Of a DNA stretch of 7,502 nucleotides, positions 5,990-7,502 are shown one piece after another. The notes under the pieces are model-generated. The model ran no database searches. It worked only from the letters and a program-made list of their open reading frames with translations, and had not been told where the DNA came from. Made by a program: the position numbers and the translations under genes. Position 1 is the first letter of the stretch, and every line of letters begins with the position of its first letter. The stretch spans positions 1 to 7,502 of the forward strand of contig CAAEUW010000044.1 of assembly GCA_900759325.1 (NCBI GenBank), written 5' to 3'. Source of the DNA: an uncultured Peptostreptococcus sp. (GTDB lineage Bacteria > Bacillota > Clostridia > Peptostreptococcales > Peptostreptococcaceae).

Positions 5990-6768
5990 TGGCTGTTATA
6001 TTCAAAAAGACATCAGGTTTAACTGACGCGCAGACACATTACTGTCCAGGATGTACTCACGGTATAATCCACAGACTAGTTGCTGAAGTATTAGAAGAAA
6101 TGGACGTTGTAGGATCTGCAATAGGTGTAGCTCCAGTTGGATGTTCAGTTCTAGCATATAATTATTTTAACTGTGACATGCATGAAGCAGCTCATGGTAG
6201 GGCTCCAGCATGTGCTACAGGTATAAAGAGAGTTAATCCAAACAATACAGTATTTACATACCAGGGTGACGGTGACCTTGCATCAATCGGTGCTGCAGAA
6301 ATCGTTCACGCTGCAAACAGAGGTGAAAAGATAACTGTTATATTCGTAAATAACACAACTTACGGTATGACAGGTGGACAGATGGCTCCTACTACACTAA
6401 TCGGTGAAAGAGGAACAACTTGTCAGTCAGGTAGAGATCCAGAACTACACGGATATCCAATCAGAATTTCTGAAATGCTTTCTACACTAACTGGTGCTAG
6501 ATATATCGAAAGAGTTAGAGTAGATACTCCAGCTGAAGTTAGAAAGGCTAAGAAGGCTATAAGAAAGGCTTTCGAAGTACAGATGGCTGGTTTAGGTTTC
6601 TCTATGGTAGAAGTACTTTCTACATGTCCTACTAACTGGGGTAAAACTCCTGTAGATGCTCTTGAATGGTTAAGAGAGAACATGGTTCCTTATTATCCAG
6701 TTCAGAACTTCAAGGACATTGATATAGAAGCTGCATTAGCAGAAAAAGCTGCAAAGGAGGAAAAATAA
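5989..6768 (+). CDS. 2-oxoacid:ferredoxin oxidoreductase beta subunit (TPP-binding)
   Basis: The beta subunit binds the diphosphate and Mg of TPP and a [4Fe-4S] cluster. In 259 residues I see the N-terminal cluster motif CPGC (19-22), further probable ligands C52 and C213, and the TPP signature from GDGD (93-96) to NN (121-122) followed by YGMTGGQ (125-131). The family usually has CPGCGHG; here it reads CPGCTHG, a mild variation. The ATG overlaps the alpha stop by one base, giving translational coupling, with ribosome binding site GGGAGGTG (5974-5981) inside vorB. The C-terminus is rich in Ala/Glu/Lys. Subunit letters differ between organisms (vorA in methanogen naming), so no symbol is given. 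Confidence 0.92.
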   Translation: MAVIFKKTSGLTDAQTHYCPGCTHGIIHRLVAEVLEEMDVVGSAIGVAPVGCSVLAYNYFNCDMHEAAHGRAPACATGIKRVNPNNTVFTYQGDGDLASIGAAEIVHAANRGEKITVIFVNNTTYGMTGGQMAPTTLIGERGTTCQSGRDPELHGYPIRISEMLSTLTGARYIERVRVDTPAEVRKAKKAIRKAFEVQMAGLGFSMVEVLSTCPTNWGKTPVDALEWLRENMVPYYPVQNFKDIDIEAALAEKAAKEEK

Positions 6769-7323
6769 ATGAGGACATCTAGAGTTATTTGTGCAGGTTT
6801 CGGTGGACAGGGTGTAATGTCTATGGGTCAGCTAATGACTTATGCCGGAATGCTTGAAAATAAAGAAGTTTCTTGGTTACCATCTTATGGTCCAGAAATG
6901 CGTGGTGGTACTGCTAACTGTGCTGTTACAATTTCTGACCAGCCAGTAGGTTCTCCAATCATCACTGATGATGCGACAGCTGCTGTTATAATGAACTCTC
7001 CATCTTTAACTAAGTTCGAAGGTGACGTAGTTCCTGGTGGCGTTATACTAATCAACAGCTCACTTGTACATGAAAAGTGTAGCAGAGATGATATAGAAGC
7101 TTACTATATAGATGCTAACGAATTATCAAATGAATTAGGTGGACCTAAGTTTGCCAACATGGTAATGCTAGGTGCTTTCCTTGCAGTTGATGATAGTGTT
7201 AACATAGAATCAGTTCTTGAAGCCTTCAAGAAGGTTTTCGGAAAGAGAAAAGAAAAGTTCATACCAGTTAATAGACAGGCTCTTGAAGCAGGTTACAACG
7301 CTGTTATGTCTCAGAAAAAATAA
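6769..7323 (+). CDS. 2-oxoacid:ferredoxin oxidoreductase gamma subunit
   Basis: The gamma subunit contacts CoA and completes the alpha-beta-gamma-delta complex. The 184-residue protein has the family hallmarks GFGGQG (10-15) and PSYGPEMRGG (38-47, with the following TANC), and GGVILINSS (90-98) in the Rossmann-like core. The length is normal (about 180-190). Its ATG directly follows the beta stop, and the ribosome binding site AAGGAGG (6754-6760) lies within the beta gene. It is the last gene of the operon: TAA at 7321-7323 is followed by another TAA in frame, a non-coding stretch and the terminator hairpin. Confidence 0.93.
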   Translation: MRTSRVICAGFGGQGVMSMGQLMTYAGMLENKEVSWLPSYGPEMRGGTANCAVTISDQPVGSPIITDDATAAVIMNSPSLTKFEGDVVPGGVILINSSLVHEKCSRDDIEAYYIDANELSNELGGPKFANMVMLGAFLAVDDSVNIESVLEAFKKVFGKRKEKFIPVNRQALEAGYNAVMSQKK

Positions 7324-7370
7324 TAAATTGGTTTATTAATAGGGAGCGACCTTTAGGGGAGTCCCGATAA

Positions 7371-7413
7371 TTAGGGGGTATATATTCTATGAATGTATAC
7401 CCCCTAATTTATT
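7371..7413 (+). terminator. Hairpin terminator of the buk-vor operon
   Basis: The arms 7371-7387 and 7391-7407 form a 17-bp stem (GGGGG/CCCCC near the base, one G-T pair) around a TAT loop, extendable by two A-T pairs, and followed by TTTATT (7408-7413). It lies 47 bases after the gamma stop, the right place to end the operon. The T tract is short, probably because the intron that follows split it. Bases 7324-7370 before it hold nothing I recognise. Confidence 0.75.
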
Positions 7414-7502
7414 GTATGACGGGCATGCCATCAGTCTGTGGTGAAAGTCCACGTAGGGCGTAGTTGCCGACGAACCTCATAGCAACTTGCAAGGTTATCA
7501 CC
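7414..7502 (+). mobile_element. 5' end of a group II intron, class C type (partial)
   Basis: From GTATG (7414-7418, resembling the GTGYG intron start) the sequence follows the 5' part of domain I in bacterial class C group II introns as I remember it: GGGCATG (7421-7427), CAGTC (7432-7436), the GGTGAAAGTCCAC hairpin (7440-7452), then GGGCGTAG and the CAACTTGCAAGG stretch (7483-7494). Class C introns typically insert just downstream of terminator hairpins, and one ends 7 bases upstream. Only about 89 bases are visible. The ribozyme core and any reverse transcriptase/maturase gene lie beyond the window. The A at intron position 3 departs from the consensus G. Confidence 0.75.

Noticed and set aside
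7344..7366. Intron start placed at GAGCGACC instead of 7414
   Set aside because: The group II class C landmarks align only from GTATG at 7414, and the hairpin at 7371-7407 then makes sense as the 5' exon terminator.
7371..7452. Riboswitch or glmS ribozyme upstream of a downstream gene
   Set aside because: I could not match the conserved cores of the glmS, cobalamin or T-box elements. The GGTGAAAGTCC hairpin resembles the cobalamin box only superficially and fits the group II intron better.

Overview
The window looks like chromosome of a low-GC anaerobic Firmicute, most likely a member of the Clostridia close to the Peptostreptococcaceae (Clostridioides / Acetoanaerobium-like amino-acid fermenters). 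This is inferred from AT-rich spacers, AGA/ATA-rich codons, AGGAGG ribosome binding sites, a cdaA-cdaR pair, and a butyrate kinase next to a ferredoxin-dependent 2-oxoacid oxidoreductase. The species cannot be fixed from the sequence alone. All protein genes are on the + strand.

Positions 1-330 hold the end of a tRNA operon: the 3' part of a probable tRNA-Val, then tRNA-Asp(GTC), tRNA-Gly(GCC) and tRNA-Arg(TCT), closed by a strong intrinsic terminator. Positions 385-2182 hold cdaA (membrane diadenylate cyclase, makes c-di-AMP) and cdaR (its membrane-anchored YbbR-domain regulator). The glmM gene that usually follows this pair in Firmicutes is not there. Instead there is a 611-base AT-rich non-coding stretch (2183-2793) with a few candidate regulatory signals.

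Positions 2794-7323 form one probable metabolic operon: buk (butyrate / branched-chain acyl kinase), an uncharacterised P-loop ATPase, and four subunits of a 2-oxoacid:ferredoxin oxidoreductase of the Vor/Kor type in the order delta (2x[4Fe-4S] ferredoxin), alpha (VorB), beta (TPP-binding) and gamma. The last three are tightly coupled (17-base gap, 1-base overlap, 0-base gap). The likely pathway oxidises a 2-oxoacid (for example 2-oxoisovalerate from valine) to acyl-CoA plus reduced ferredoxin. The acyl-CoA is converted to acyl-phosphate by a phosphotransacylase (ptb, not in this window), and Buk then makes ATP and the free acid. Glutamine codons in this operon are all CAG (37 of 37 by my count), whereas cdaA-cdaR use mostly CAA, so the two transcription units differ clearly in codon selection.

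After the operon comes a 17-bp GC-topped hairpin (7371-7407) that looks like its terminator. Immediately behind it, from about 7414 to the window end, is what I read as the 5' end of a bacterial class C group II intron, a retroelement family known to insert just after terminator hairpins. Its reverse transcriptase gene, if present, lies outside the window. I see no clearly new defence or mobile system. The most useful leads are the intron at the terminator, the missing ptb/glmM with an unexplained 611-base gap, and the conserved but unexplained ATPase inside the operon.
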